In this document: one piece after another, positions 18,513-28,097 of the stretch | How positions within the stretch are numbered: position 1 is the stretch's first letter | How the letters are laid out: each line of letters opens with the position of its first letter | Assembly (NCBI RefSeq): GCF_002846395.1 | Contig: NZ_PJMU01000002.1 | Location: 248,001 to 312,000 of the forward strand | From: Pontibacter ramchanderi | GTDB lineage: Bacteria; Bacteroidota; Bacteroidia; Cytophagales; Hymenobacteraceae | DNA: 64,000 nt | Direction of reading: 5' to 3' | The notes under the pieces: generated by a model | What the model saw: the letters and a program-made list of their open reading frames with translations, nothing else | Databases searched by the model: none | Told to the model about the DNA's origin: nothing | Made by a program: the position numbers and the translations under genes

Positions 18513-20449
18513 CAGCCGAGGTAATTAAGTTGGAAGCGCACCTGCAGGAGCTCCTGAATGTCACTGATGGGTTTGAAGGTGCTGCGCAGCGTCTGCCGCT
18601 CCAGCTTGTTAAGCTGATTGGGGTTGAGGTAGCGGCCGGAGTTTTTGTTGCGCAGTCCGTTGAGCGCCCTAAAGCGCATCATGATCTCGTAGGCCATAGC
18701 CGCCTCCCGGTAAAGCTCGGCATTCTGCGGCTCCAGCTCCGCCAGCTTCTCAAAACGCTTAAAGGTATTGTTCTCGCCCGCTATGCGGTTATCCAGGGTG
18801 AGCACCCGGGCGGCATCCACGAGCGGCGTCATAGCCCGTAGTTTGATATCGAACTGGTCTTTGTGCTCCCCACCCCGCTCCACAATAAAGTTGCGGAAAA
18901 AGCTCAGCGGCGGCGGACTCTGTAGGGCATGTTTGGCCAGGAAAGGCAGAAAAATACGCTCCTGCTGGATGTTCTCGTAGATGTAGTCGGTTAGCTGCCG
19001 GCTCAAACTGAGGTCGCCGTATACAGGGCGATAATCGTAGAAGATGGAGGTATGCATGAGCGCCTCCTCGGTGGGTTCGTGTATCCAGTTGTAGAAGTAC
19101 TGTTTCCAGGTATGGAGCGGCTGGCACCATTTGGGGTTGCTGGCCATCATGTCGGCAGGGCACTTTTCGAAACCACATTGTAACAGAATATCCCGTACGA
19201 TGGCACCAAGTTTCAGGAAATAGGCCTGATGCTCTTTCTCCAGCGCCGCATTTTTGTCTTCAAACACCAGGGCATTGTCCTGGTCGGTGCGCAGGAGCTG
19301 CTCTTCGCGCCCTTCGCTGCCCAGCGACAGCCAACAGTAGCGCACAGGCGGCTCGCCCAGCTCCTTCTCGGCATGCTGCAGCGCCCGCACAATAATGGCA
19401 TCATTGATCTCGGTGATGATGTTGGCGATGAAGGAAATGCTTACCTCCTGCTCCAGGTACTTCAGCAAAAGCTCCTCGGCACGGTCGCGTATACCTGGCA
19501 GTGAGGCAATGTCGCGGGTCTGGCGGATTTCGGAGATAAGCACGGCGGGGTTGTTGCCCTGCGCCAGCAAGAGATCATGCTCGGTGAGTACGCCCAGCGC
19601 CCGTGAATTAACAGTGCCATCGGTGGTTACGCACAGGTGCTTCACCTTGTGCCGGATCATGTGGATCAGCGCATCAGCCATGGGCGGGTTGGGCACGGTT
19701 GTGATCACCGGTGCTGACATGATCACCTCCACTGGGTCGTCGATAGCGACATGCCCTGCCACTACCTGCCGGCGCAGGTCGGTGTCGGTGAGGATACCCA
19801 ATGGCCTTTGCCCGCTGTCGACTACCATCATAAAGCTGGAGTCTTTGTCGCTCATCATCTGGGCAGCCAGTCTAATGGAAGTATCAGGCGGACAGGCGAC
19901 CAGATTCTTGGCTGTGTCAATTTTCAGGGCATCTTCAAGGTGCAGCGGTATGGATGTGGGAGCGATGGTGCTCAGCCCAACCCGAGCCCGCTGGGCATCG
20001 CGCAAAGTTGGGTTTCGCACGGGCTGCCCCGCCGCAAAACCGGCCGCGAAGTAGAGCGCCACCTGCGGGTTTTCGGTGAGAATGGGCTCGAAGGCCACGA
20101 TAGGTATAGCGTATACCAGCGACTCTTCGGCGGAGGTTGCAGTGGAAGAGTAGTTTTTCTTCGCGATCAGTGCCCGCACCCCGAATACGTCTCCCTCATC
20201 GCAAACGTCGAGTAGTTTCGGGTTACCACCTTCTGTTGCTTGCTCCAGCCGCACCGAGCCCTGCCTAACCACATAAAAGTGCTCATGTGCGGTATCGCCC
20301 TGCGCAAAAAGCACCTGCTCTGGCTCCAGGTATAAAACCCGCACCTGCCGCGCCAAAGCCCGCAGTTTCTCCGGGTCGATCAGGTTGAAGGGCGGATAGG
20401 TGTTCAGAAACTCGTGTACGCGTTCCTGTATGACGTTGGAGGGTTTCAT
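18512..20449 (-). CDS. cNMP-binding/CBS/nucleotidyltransferase (DUF294) regulatory protein
   Basis: A 645-residue soluble protein. Residues about 15-135 are a cyclic-nucleotide-binding fold (QVLFAQGDTAHEHFYVVRQG, DVFGVRALI). Residues about 180-300 are a CBS pair (DKDSSFMMVVDSGQRPLGIL, RALGVLTEHDLLLAQGN). Residues about 305-460 are a DUF294 nucleotidyltransferase with LGSEGREEQLLRTDQDNAL, which keeps the paired aspartates of the GlnD type. The rest is the DUF294 C-terminal domain. Such proteins often sit beside actP and acs and are thought to sense nucleotides and modify a partner, which is undetermined. It shares one base with the exonuclease gene downstream and lies 127 bases below acs. Confidence 0.9.
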   Translation of the reverse strand: MKPSNVIQERVHEFLNTYPPFNLIDPEKLRALARQVRVLYLEPEQVLFAQGDTAHEHFYVVRQGSVRLEQATEGGNPKLLDVCDEGDVFGVRALIAKKNYSSTATSAEESLVYAIPIVAFEPILTENPQVALYFAAGFAAGQPVRNPTLRDAQRARVGLSTIAPTSIPLHLEDALKIDTAKNLVACPPDTSIRLAAQMMSDKDSSFMMVVDSGQRPLGILTDTDLRRQVVAGHVAIDDPVEVIMSAPVITTVPNPPMADALIHMIRHKVKHLCVTTDGTVNSRALGVLTEHDLLLAQGNNPAVLISEIRQTRDIASLPGIRDRAEELLLKYLEQEVSISFIANIITEINDAIIVRALQHAEKELGEPPVRYCWLSLGSEGREEQLLRTDQDNALVFEDKNAALEKEHQAYFLKLGAIVRDILLQCGFEKCPADMMASNPKWCQPLHTWKQYFYNWIHEPTEEALMHTSIFYDYRPVYGDLSLSRQLTDYIYENIQQERIFLPFLAKHALQSPPPLSFFRNFIVERGGEHKDQFDIKLRAMTPLVDAARVLTLDNRIAGENNTFKRFEKLAELEPQNAELYREAAMAYEIMMRFRALNGLRNKNSGRYLNPNQLNKLERQTLRSTFKPISDIQELLQVRFQLNYLG

Positions 20450-20576
20450 AGCTTAGGGTTATACCTGTTGAAGATACGGGTTTGGGGAGAGGTTTGCAAT
20501 AACCTGTAACGCAAAAGTCCTGCAACAAACGCTGCAGGACTTTACGCATTCAACTAAACTTATCAAACTAAAAAAA

Positions 20577-22475
20577 TTATAAAGCCCCTGCTTTAATTTC
20601 ATCCACTACATCCGGATCGAGCAAGGTAGAAGTATCGCCTAAATTAGACGTATCACCCTCGGCTACTTTGCGCAGAATGCGGCGCATGATCTTACCTGAG
20701 CGGGTCTTTGGCAGGCCGCTCACGATCTGTATCTTGTCCGGCTTGGCGATCTTACCGATTTTCTCCACCACCGTCTCAATGATCTCGGCACGCAGCCACT
20801 CTTCACGCTCTGGCACGTCTTTGCAGATCACGAAGGCATAGATGCCCTGCCCTTTCACGTCGTGCGGATAGCCCACCACAGCCGATTCCACGACATGGGA
20901 GTTGTGGTTGATAGCTTCTTCGATCTCGGCTGTTCCGAAGCGGTGACCTGATACGTTGATCACGTCGTCGACACGGCCGATGATGCGGTACAGACCGTCT
21001 TTGTCGCGCTTGGCACCGTCGCCCGTGAAGTAGAGGCCTTTGTAGGTGGAGAAGTAACTTAGGCGGCAACGCTCGTGATCGCCATAAGTGGTGCGGATGA
21101 TGCTTGGCCATGGGAACTTCATGCAGAGATATCCTTCCACTTCGTTGTTGGTGATCTCTTTGCCTTCTGCGTCTACCAAGATCGGTTGTATACCTGGCAG
21201 CGGCAGTGCGGCGTGGCTTGGCTTCATGGGGGTAACACCAGCAATGGTCGAGATCATGATACCGCCCGTCTCGGTTTGCCACCAGGTATCTACCAGCGGG
21301 CAGCGCTCCTTGCCGACGTGGGTGTGGTACCAATGCCATGCCTCTTCGTTAATTGGCTCGCCCACCGATCCCAGCACTTTGAGTGAATCAAGGCTGTAGG
21401 ACAGTACATCATCGATGTCACCGCCCATCAGCGAACGAATGGCTGTCGGCGCGGTATAGAAGATGTTCACGCCAAATTTATCGACTACCTGCCAGAAACG
21501 GCCCATGTCCGGGAAGGTCGGTACACCTTCGAACATCAGCGATGTAGCACCCGATAAGAGTGGCCCGTAGAGCAAATAGGTATGGCCGGTGATCCAGCCG
21601 ATATCGGCGGTACACCAGTAGATATCGTTTTCTTGAACTTGAAACACATTTTCAAAGCTGTACTGGGCGTAAACCATGTAGCCACCACAGGTATGCACCA
21701 CGCCTTTTGGCTTGCCCGTGGAGCCAGAGGTATAGAGAATGAAGAGCATGTCTTCCGCGTCCATTATTTCGGCAGGGCAGTCTTTGCTCACGCCTTGCAC
21801 TTCATCGTGGTACCACACGTCGCGGCCTTCCACCATGTTCACGGCCCAGCCCAGACGCTCCACCACAATCACTTTCTGCACCGAATCGCAGCGCTCCAAC
21901 GCCTCGTCTACCACACGTTTCACTGGGATCTGCTTGGCACCACGGTTCAGACCATCCGAGGTGAGCACCACGCTCGCCTGCGCGTCGTTAATACGGTCAG
22001 CCATGGCCACAGCCGAGAAACCCGCGAAAATAACCGAATGGATGGCACCAATGCGGGCGCAGGCCAGTGTGGCAAAGGCCAGCTCCGGGATCATCGGCAT
22101 GTAAATGCACACGCGGTCGCCTTTCTTCACGCCGTTCTTTTTAAGCACATTCGCAAACTGGCATACCTTCTCGTGGAGTTCGCGGTAGGTATAGCGCACA
22201 AATCGTTCTTTCGGATCGTTGGGCTCCCAGATCAAAGCCAGCTTATTGCCACGGGTTTTAAGGTGACGGTCGAGGCAGTTTTCGGTGATATTGAGCTTAC
22301 CGCCCTTGAACCACTTCACATTCGGCTCCTCGAAATTCCATTCCAAAGTGGTGTTCCATTTCTTTTGCCAGGTAAAGGTGCTCGCTATATCGGACCAGAA
22401 TCCTTCCGGGTCTTCCACGCTGCGCTTGTAAGCTTGCTCGTATTCCTGATAAGTTTTGATTTGAATGTTGGACAT
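20577..22475 (-). CDS. acs: Acetyl-CoA synthetase
   Basis: A 632-residue AMP-forming ligase that converts acetate, ATP and CoA to acetyl-CoA. Visible blocks: the acetyl-CoA synthetase N terminus (DPEGFWSDIASTFTWQKKW), the A3 phosphate loop YTSGSTGKPKGVVHT, DTWWQTETGG, YFTGDGAKRDKDGLYRIIGR, and the A10 lysine in KTRSGKIMRRIL, which is the usual site of inhibitory acetylation. Length is normal. prpE lies upstream and the cNMP-CBS-nucleotidyltransferase gene downstream, in a minus-strand run with the symporter and sensor kinase, so acetate scavenging is the theme. Confidence 0.95.
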   Translation of the reverse strand: MSNIQIKTYQEYEQAYKRSVEDPEGFWSDIASTFTWQKKWNTTLEWNFEEPNVKWFKGGKLNITENCLDRHLKTRGNKLALIWEPNDPKERFVRYTYRELHEKVCQFANVLKKNGVKKGDRVCIYMPMIPELAFATLACARIGAIHSVIFAGFSAVAMADRINDAQASVVLTSDGLNRGAKQIPVKRVVDEALERCDSVQKVIVVERLGWAVNMVEGRDVWYHDEVQGVSKDCPAEIMDAEDMLFILYTSGSTGKPKGVVHTCGGYMVYAQYSFENVFQVQENDIYWCTADIGWITGHTYLLYGPLLSGATSLMFEGVPTFPDMGRFWQVVDKFGVNIFYTAPTAIRSLMGGDIDDVLSYSLDSLKVLGSVGEPINEEAWHWYHTHVGKERCPLVDTWWQTETGGIMISTIAGVTPMKPSHAALPLPGIQPILVDAEGKEITNNEVEGYLCMKFPWPSIIRTTYGDHERCRLSYFSTYKGLYFTGDGAKRDKDGLYRIIGRVDDVINVSGHRFGTAEIEEAINHNSHVVESAVVGYPHDVKGQGIYAFVICKDVPEREEWLRAEIIETVVEKIGKIAKPDKIQIVSGLPKTRSGKIMRRILRKVAEGDTSNLGDTSTLLDPDVVDEIKAGAL

Positions 22476-22564
22476 GGTTTCAGATTAGTTATGGTGTTCT
22501 AAGGTTTCGTTCAGTTGTTAAGGGTGCACGATTCGGACAGGTTGCGACCTGTTCTTGCTAGAGT

Positions 22565-24487
22565 TTACACAAACGCATTCCCAATCTTTCGCTCTTTCAG
22601 GTCGTCATGAATCTCCGTCAGAATAGCAGGATCGTCTATGGTGGAAGGTATGGCGTAATGTACCCCATCGGCGATGTTGCGGAGGATCTTGCGGAGAATC
22701 TTACCGGAGCGGGTCTTGGGCAGACGCTTCACGATCATAGCGTTGCGGAAGTAAGCCACGGCGCCGATCTTCTCCCGAATCAGGGCGATCAGCTCTTGCT
22801 CCAGTTGTGCTTCGCTGATGGTCTGGCCGTCTTTGAGCACCACCAGCCCGATGGGGCGCTGGCCGCGCAGGTCGTCGGCTATACCTACCACGGCACACTC
22901 GGCTACTGCTGGGTGTGAGGCAACCATCTCCTCCATCTCGCCGGTTGAGAGGCGGTGGCCGGACACGTTGATCACATCGTCTATGCGACCCATGATATAA
23001 ATATAGCCATCTTCATCCATATAGCCCCCATCTCCGGTCATATAATAGCCCGGGAAGCGGTCGAGATAGGACTTGTAGAAGCGTTCATTGTCTTCCCACA
23101 AGGTGGGCAGGCAACCGGGAGGCAGCGGCAGCTTCACGGCCACGTAACCCTCCTGCGCAGGTATAAGCTCCTGCCCTTCCTCGCCCAAGATTTCTACTTT
23201 ATACCCACACACCGGCAAACCTGCAGAACCCGGTTTGGCTGGCTTCAAACCATAGCCCACCATATTCGCCACCATCGGCCAGCCCGATTCGGTCTGCCAC
23301 CAGTGATCCACCACAGGTATGCGCAGCAAATCTTTGGCCCAGTAGTAAGTGGCAGGGTCGCAGCGCTCGCCCGCTAAAAACAGGTACTTGAGCGAGGGCA
23401 AGTCGTACTTAATCTTCTCGATCCCGTCGGGATCTTCTTTTTTGATGGCGCGGATGGCGGTTGGGGCCGTAAAGAGCACTTTTACGTCGTGCTGCATGAT
23501 GACGCGCCAAAACGTTCCGGCATCGGGCGTGCGCACGGGTTTGCCTTCGAACAGCACCGTGGTGCAACCGTGAATCAGCGGGGCGTATACCAGGTAGGAG
23601 TGCCCCACGGCCCAGCCCACATCGGAGGCAGCCCAGAACACATCGCCCGGGTCCACGCCATACACGGCTTTCATGCTGAACTTGAGCGCCACGGCATGAC
23701 CTCCATTATCGCGCACGATGCCTTTAGGTTTGCCCGTAGTGCCGGAGGTATAGAGGATGTACAGCGGGTCGTGCGCGTCTACTGGTACGCAGTCGGCTGG
23801 CTGGGCTTTCTGTAGCACATCCATGTAATCCAGGTCGCGGCCCGGTTGCATGTCGGCCTCCACGTAAGGGCGCTGCAGGATGATGGTATGATCTGGCTTG
23901 TGCTTGCTGTCGTTCAGGGCTTTGTCGAGCAACGGTTTATAGGGAATGTACTTATCGAACTCAATCCCGCAGGAAGCGGAAATGACCACTTTCGGGCGGG
24001 CATCGTCGATGCGCACTGTGAGTTCGTGCGGCGCAAAGCCCCCGAAAACCACTGAGTGGATGGCGCCTAATCTAGCACAAGCCAGCATGGCAACTACGGC
24101 CTCCGGTATAACGGGCATGTAAATGACCACGGTATCGCCTTTGCCTACACCCAAACCTCTCAGCGCACCAGCAAAACGGGCCACCATGTCGCGGAACTCG
24201 TGGTAGCTGTACTTGCGGATGGTGTTGGTTACCGGTGAGTCGTAGATCAGGGCAGTCTGGTCGGCACGGCCGTTCTCCACGTGGTAGTCCAGCGCCAGAT
24301 AGGCCGTGTTAAGCTTGCCACCGGCAAACCAGCGGTAGAAGCCGTTCTCGTCAGTAGTCAGGACTTGCTTTGGCTCCTCGAACCAGGCAATCTGCCGTGC
24401 CTGTTCGCCCCAGAAGCCCTCGGGGTCCCGTATACTTTTTTCGTAGGCCTCGGCGTACGAGCTGTAAGTTTGAGTTACTGTTTTCAT
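22565..24487 (-). CDS. prpE: Propionyl-CoA synthetase-like acyl-CoA synthetase
   Basis: A 640-residue AMP-forming ligase related to Acs but of the PrpE type: WFAGGKLNTAYLALDYHVEN, VIYMPVIPEAVVAMLACARL, the A3 loop YTSGTTGKPKGIVRDNGGH, FWAASDVGWAVGHSYLVYAP, WWQTESGWPMV and the A10 lysine in KTRSGKILRKIL. The RDNGGH after the A3 loop is typical of PrpE and differs from the VHTCGG of the neighbouring Acs. It would activate propionate to propionyl-CoA, feeding the methylmalonyl-CoA mutase route encoded at 54-58.6 kb. The specificity is inferred from family similarity; other short-chain acids are possible. Confidence 0.88.
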   Translation of the reverse strand: MKTVTQTYSSYAEAYEKSIRDPEGFWGEQARQIAWFEEPKQVLTTDENGFYRWFAGGKLNTAYLALDYHVENGRADQTALIYDSPVTNTIRKYSYHEFRDMVARFAGALRGLGVGKGDTVVIYMPVIPEAVVAMLACARLGAIHSVVFGGFAPHELTVRIDDARPKVVISASCGIEFDKYIPYKPLLDKALNDSKHKPDHTIILQRPYVEADMQPGRDLDYMDVLQKAQPADCVPVDAHDPLYILYTSGTTGKPKGIVRDNGGHAVALKFSMKAVYGVDPGDVFWAASDVGWAVGHSYLVYAPLIHGCTTVLFEGKPVRTPDAGTFWRVIMQHDVKVLFTAPTAIRAIKKEDPDGIEKIKYDLPSLKYLFLAGERCDPATYYWAKDLLRIPVVDHWWQTESGWPMVANMVGYGLKPAKPGSAGLPVCGYKVEILGEEGQELIPAQEGYVAVKLPLPPGCLPTLWEDNERFYKSYLDRFPGYYMTGDGGYMDEDGYIYIMGRIDDVINVSGHRLSTGEMEEMVASHPAVAECAVVGIADDLRGQRPIGLVVLKDGQTISEAQLEQELIALIREKIGAVAYFRNAMIVKRLPKTRSGKILRKILRNIADGVHYAIPSTIDDPAILTEIHDDLKERKIGNAFV

Positions 24488-24622
24488 ATCTCCAGTTCTT
24501 TTTTACCAGCTATCATTATTTGCTTGCTACACTAAACCACGTTCATCTCACAACTTCAAAACAAAGGCTATACAAGCCCTAAAAGTCTATTGTTCTTTGC
24601 CAAACTTTCTACAATCCGAGTC

Positions 24623-25003
24623 TCAACTCTGCGTCAGCTCTTTGATTTTCTCTATCAGGAATCTTGTTGAAAAGGGCTTCGGGATGTACAGGTCGGCCCC
24701 TACATCGTAGCCTTTCTTGATGTCGGCGTCTTTGGTCTTGGCGCTCATGAAGATGACCTTGGCCCCATTCATCGCCTCACTCTCCCGAATGTGGCGGCAC
24801 ACCTCGTAACCGTCCACGTCGGGCATCATGATATCGAGCAACACCACGTTGGGCTGCTCTTTGTCCACACTCTCCATGGCCTCGGTGCCGTTGCGGGCAA
24901 TGTATACCTGATAGCCGTTCTTGCGCATCAAAAACTCCAGCGGCATCAGTATGCTGGGTTCATCATCTACGACCAACACCTTCAATTTCTCTTTCCCTTT
25001 CAT
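24623..25003 (-). CDS. Receiver-only response regulator, CheY-like
   Basis: A 126-residue single receiver domain starting at MKGKEKLKVLVVDDEPS, 4 bases after the stop of the histidine kinase gene. The acidic pair DD (residues 13-14), the phosphorylation aspartate Asp57 (VVLLDIMMPD), the Ser of FMSAKTK and the conserved lysine of YIPKPFS are all present. There is no DNA-binding or enzymatic output domain, unlike CrbR, the partner of the related CrbS kinase in Vibrio. It must act by protein contact or pass phosphate onward. The kinase immediately upstream is its obvious partner. Confidence 0.92.
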   Translation of the reverse strand: MKGKEKLKVLVVDDEPSILMPLEFLMRKNGYQVYIARNGTEAMESVDKEQPNVVLLDIMMPDVDGYEVCRHIRESEAMNGAKVIFMSAKTKDADIKKGYDVGADLYIPKPFSTRFLIEKIKELTQS

Positions 25004-25007
25004 AGTC

Positions 25008-27734
25008 TTATACGTTTGCGGGCACATTTACTCTCACGGGCAGCACGAACGAAAACCTGGCACCTTTGCCCAATTCGCTCTCCACCCAAATGCGCCCCTG
25101 GTGCGATTCAATTATCTTTTTGCTGATAGGCAGCCCCAGCCCGCTGCCCTCTGGTTTGCGGATGTTTTGGTTCTGCGCCTGGTAAAACTTATCGAAGATC
25201 TGCTTGTGGAACTCTGGGTCTATACCTTTGCCGTTGTCCACCACATTTACTTTAATATCGCCGTCGATGTAGTAACCCGACACGATAATACGGCCGTGCT
25301 CAGGGTTACAGAACTTGATGGCGTTAGACACGAGGTTGACCAGCACCTGCATCAGGCGGTCTCTGTCGCCTTGAATAGTAGGCAGGTTGTGCTGCACGTC
25401 CACCACCAGGTCGATGTTCTTTTCCTGTACCAGTTGCTCAAGCGTCTGCACCGATTCGCGCACCACTTCCTCTATCTGCACTGGCCCGAGGTTAAGCTTT
25501 TGCTTTCCCGACTCAAAGCGCTCCAGATCCAGCACGTGTGTAATCAATCGCGTCAGTCGTTCCGATTCCTTTACAATAGTCTGCAGGAAATGCTCCTGGT
25601 CCTCACGCTCCATCTCGGGGTTGTCGTACAGGATCTCAGAGAGCGCCCGAATCGAAGTCAGCGGCGTGCGTAACTCGTGCGTCACCGTCGAAAGGAACTC
25701 GTCTTTGAGCTCATCGAGTTGCTTGAGGCGTTCGTTGGCGCTGCGAAGTTGCTCCGTAGCGCGGCGAAGCTCCATGGACTTCCGGCGCAGTTCGTTGTTG
25801 ATCGAGATCAGTTGCTGGGACTCTTTCAGAATGTTGAGCACCTCATCAATGCTGATTTCCTCTTCTTTCACCACCGACGACACCATGATGCGGGCCGACG
25901 AAGAGCCAATCACACCAGCCAGTAATTTCTCGGCATAGGTTACCAGTTTCGGGTCCGCCTTACCTGATTCGTCTTCAGGCTCGGGATATTTGCGCTTGTA
26001 GGCTTTCATGGCCACCTCCGCTTTTTTCTCCCCCAGGAAGTTGACGAGCAAGGACTTGATGTCCGGTATATAAGCCGTGCCTTTCCAGACGATGGAGCTT
26101 TCAAACACCGTGGAGTATTTGAAGATATCCACGAACACCTCCGCCTGGTTGCGCTCCTGTGAGGTTTGTTTGCTTAAAAGCGACACCCCAATGTAAAGCC
26201 CCACATTCAGGAACATGCTCCAGAACATGGCGTGGGAGATATAGTCCATGCCTTGCAGACCGAACAATTCAAAGGGTTTGAGCAAGGCCATACCCAACGG
26301 ACCGTTCTCCAGAATCGAATTCGGCAGCATGCCCACCCCCACCATCGACGGCACCACCAAGGTATAGAACCAGACGATGGAGCCGACCACGATACCTGCC
26401 AGCGCCCCGTTTTTGGTGCCCTCTTTCCAGAAAATGCCTCCGATAATGGCCGGTGCAAACTGCGCCACGGCTGCAAACGACACCAGCCCGACTTCCACCA
26501 GCGAGTAGTATTCAGCCACACCCTTGTAATACAGGTAAGCCAGTAAGAGGATCACCAGAATGCCCAGTCGGCGGCTGAAGAGCAGGATTTTGGTCAGTTG
26601 GTTCTGGTAGTTGTTTTTGACCGCAGGTATAGCCACCAGTAGTGGCATCACAATGTTGTTGCTCACCATCACGCTTAGGGCAATAGTCGCCACAATGACC
26701 ATACTCGTTGCCGCCGAGTAACCGCCCAGGTATACCAGCAAAGCCAGTATCGATTTTCCCTCGCTCAAAGGTATAGCGAGCACAAACATGTCGGCGTCCA
26801 CGTTGGCGCCATTAAATATCAGGTCGCCGCCAAAAGCAATGGGCAGCACGAAGATGTTGATGGCGAACAGGTAGAGCGGGAACAACCACATGGCCTTGTT
26901 CAGGTGCTGTTCGTTCACGTTCTCCACCACGGCCACCTGGAACTGGCGTGGTAGAAACAGAATGGCCAGCATGGAGAGCACCACCATCCAGAACCACTGC
27001 GAAAAACCGCTCTCGTTGTCAAAGGTCATCAGCCGCTCAAAGTCGGGCAGCTGCGTGGCCTTTTGCATGATGTCGCCGAAGCCGTTGAACACGCCATAGG
27101 TCACGAAAACACCCGCCACAATGAAGATGACCAGCTTGAAAAGCGACTCAAAGGCAATAGCCGTCACCATGCCCTCGTGGCGCTCGGTGGCCTCCACGTG
27201 CCGCGTGCCATATACGATGGTAAACAGACCAAGACCCAGCGCGATGAAGAAAGACGTGTCCCCGAAAAGCGGACTGCGGCCCACTTCGTTCACACCGGTG
27301 AGAATATCCAGACTACTGGCAATGGCCTTGAGCTGGATGGAGATATACGGTATAATGCCGAGCACGCAGACAATAGTGACAATGCTGCCCAGCGTGATGT
27401 TCTTGCCGTAACGCGACGAGATAAAATCGGCAATAGTAGTAATGCGCTGCACCTTGCAGATGCGAATGATCTTGCGCAGTACCACCCACCAGAGCGGCGC
27501 CATCAGCGTCGGACCGATGTAAATCGCCAGATAGCCTAAACCAGTTGTGGCAGCTCTTCCCACCGAACCGTAATAGGTCCAGGCAGTGCAGTACACGGCC
27601 ATGGAAAGGGCATAGATGTAGGGATTGCCCACGAAACTCCTGCCCGCAGCCGAACGCCTCTCTGCCCACGAAGCCAGCCCGAAGAGCAAAGCCAGGTAGC
27701 AAAACGACACACCGATGACAAGCCAGTAGTTCAT
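25008..27734 (-). CDS. SLC5-STAC sensor histidine kinase, CrbS/CbrA-like
   Basis: A 908-residue membrane kinase. Residues 1-530 form a sodium:solute-symporter (SLC5) domain with about thirteen helices. Residues about 590-635 match the STAC linker ([20 protein letters not shown]). A coiled coil follows (residues 640-675). The HisKA domain has the phospho-acceptor His686 ([11 protein letters not shown]), and the ATPase has N-box [10 protein letters not shown]1 DNGKGI and G2 GSGLGL. Proteins of this build (CrbS in Vibrio, CbrA in Pseudomonas) control acetate or carbon use. Here it sits between acs/prpE and the acetate-type symporter, so sensing a short-chain acid is likely. A small membrane protein gene precedes it by 3 bases. 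Confidence 0.93.
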   Translation of the reverse strand: MNYWLVIGVSFCYLALLFGLASWAERRSAAGRSFVGNPYIYALSMAVYCTAWTYYGSVGRAATTGLGYLAIYIGPTLMAPLWWVVLRKIIRICKVQRITTIADFISSRYGKNITLGSIVTIVCVLGIIPYISIQLKAIASSLDILTGVNEVGRSPLFGDTSFFIALGLGLFTIVYGTRHVEATERHEGMVTAIAFESLFKLVIFIVAGVFVTYGVFNGFGDIMQKATQLPDFERLMTFDNESGFSQWFWMVVLSMLAILFLPRQFQVAVVENVNEQHLNKAMWLFPLYLFAINIFVLPIAFGGDLIFNGANVDADMFVLAIPLSEGKSILALLVYLGGYSAATSMVIVATIALSVMVSNNIVMPLLVAIPAVKNNYQNQLTKILLFSRRLGILVILLLAYLYYKGVAEYYSLVEVGLVSFAAVAQFAPAIIGGIFWKEGTKNGALAGIVVGSIVWFYTLVVPSMVGVGMLPNSILENGPLGMALLKPFELFGLQGMDYISHAMFWSMFLNVGLYIGVSLLSKQTSQERNQAEVFVDIFKYSTVFESSIVWKGTAYIPDIKSLLVNFLGEKKAEVAMKAYKRKYPEPEDESGKADPKLVTYAEKLLAGVIGSSSARIMVSSVVKEEEISIDEVLNILKESQQLISINNELRRKSMELRRATEQLRSANERLKQLDELKDEFLSTVTHELRTPLTSIRALSEILYDNPEMEREDQEHFLQTIVKESERLTRLITHVLDLERFESGKQKLNLGPVQIEEVVRESVQTLEQLVQEKNIDLVVDVQHNLPTIQGDRDRLMQVLVNLVSNAIKFCNPEHGRIIVSGYYIDGDIKVNVVDNGKGIDPEFHKQIFDKFYQAQNQNIRKPEGSGLGLPISKKIIESHQGRIWVESELGKGARFSFVLPVRVNVPANV

Positions 27735-27737
27735 GGG

Positions 27738-27950
27738 TTATTTCTTCTGTTTCCGTGGGTCCTGTCGGTTAATGAAAAACGCAATCGCCACAATACACAC
27801 GAGCCACACCACCGTCAGGTACAGGTATAGCACCGGCACGCCGCTCACCGTTGCCCCCGAGTTGAAGATCGAGAGCACCGGAAAATTCAACAGCACCATG
27901 AACAGGGCACTGATGAAAAAGAGTCGTCTGCCTTTCGCTATGTCACGCAT
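27738..27950 (-). CDS. Small two-helix membrane protein upstream of the sensor kinase
   Basis: A 70-residue protein with two hydrophobic segments (FFISALFMVLLNFPVLSIF and LYLYLTVVWLVCIVAIAFF) and a basic tail RQDPRKQKK. I know no name for it. The gene ends 3 bases before the kinase start, so the two are co-transcribed and probably coupled. By analogy with the DUF4212 subunit of the nearby symporter, it may be a small subunit of the kinase's transporter-like domain; this is inference from size, topology and position. Confidence 0.78.
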   Translation of the reverse strand: MRDIAKGRRLFFISALFMVLLNFPVLSIFNSGATVSGVPVLYLYLTVVWLVCIVAIAFFINRQDPRKQKK

Positions 27951-27957
27951 GTTTTAA

Positions 27958-28095
27958 GTTAGAAAGTTTGGAAGTTAAAAGGTTAGAAAGTTGGGGTAAT
28001 GCCGAATGGCTGACTGGCGAAAAGCACCAGATCAACCTCCAACAATTTAACCATCCGTCCCCTCAAGCAATCAACAATTAACAGTCAACAATTCC
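27958..28095. repeat. Degenerate low-complexity intergenic repeat words
   Basis: The gap between the small membrane protein and the symporter holds repeated short words: GTTAGAAAGTT twice with GGAAGTTAAAAG between, then CAACAATT and CAATTAACAGTCAACAATTC further on. Similar words occur at 32929-32965, 33195-33240 and 56297-56445. They look like decayed simple repeats between genes. No coding capacity is seen. Confidence 0.5.
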
Positions 28096-28097
28096 CA

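Noticed and set aside
21582-22502. 306-codon frame antisense to acs
   Set aside because: Rich in His and Arg with no family similarity; it is the complement of conserved acs codons.
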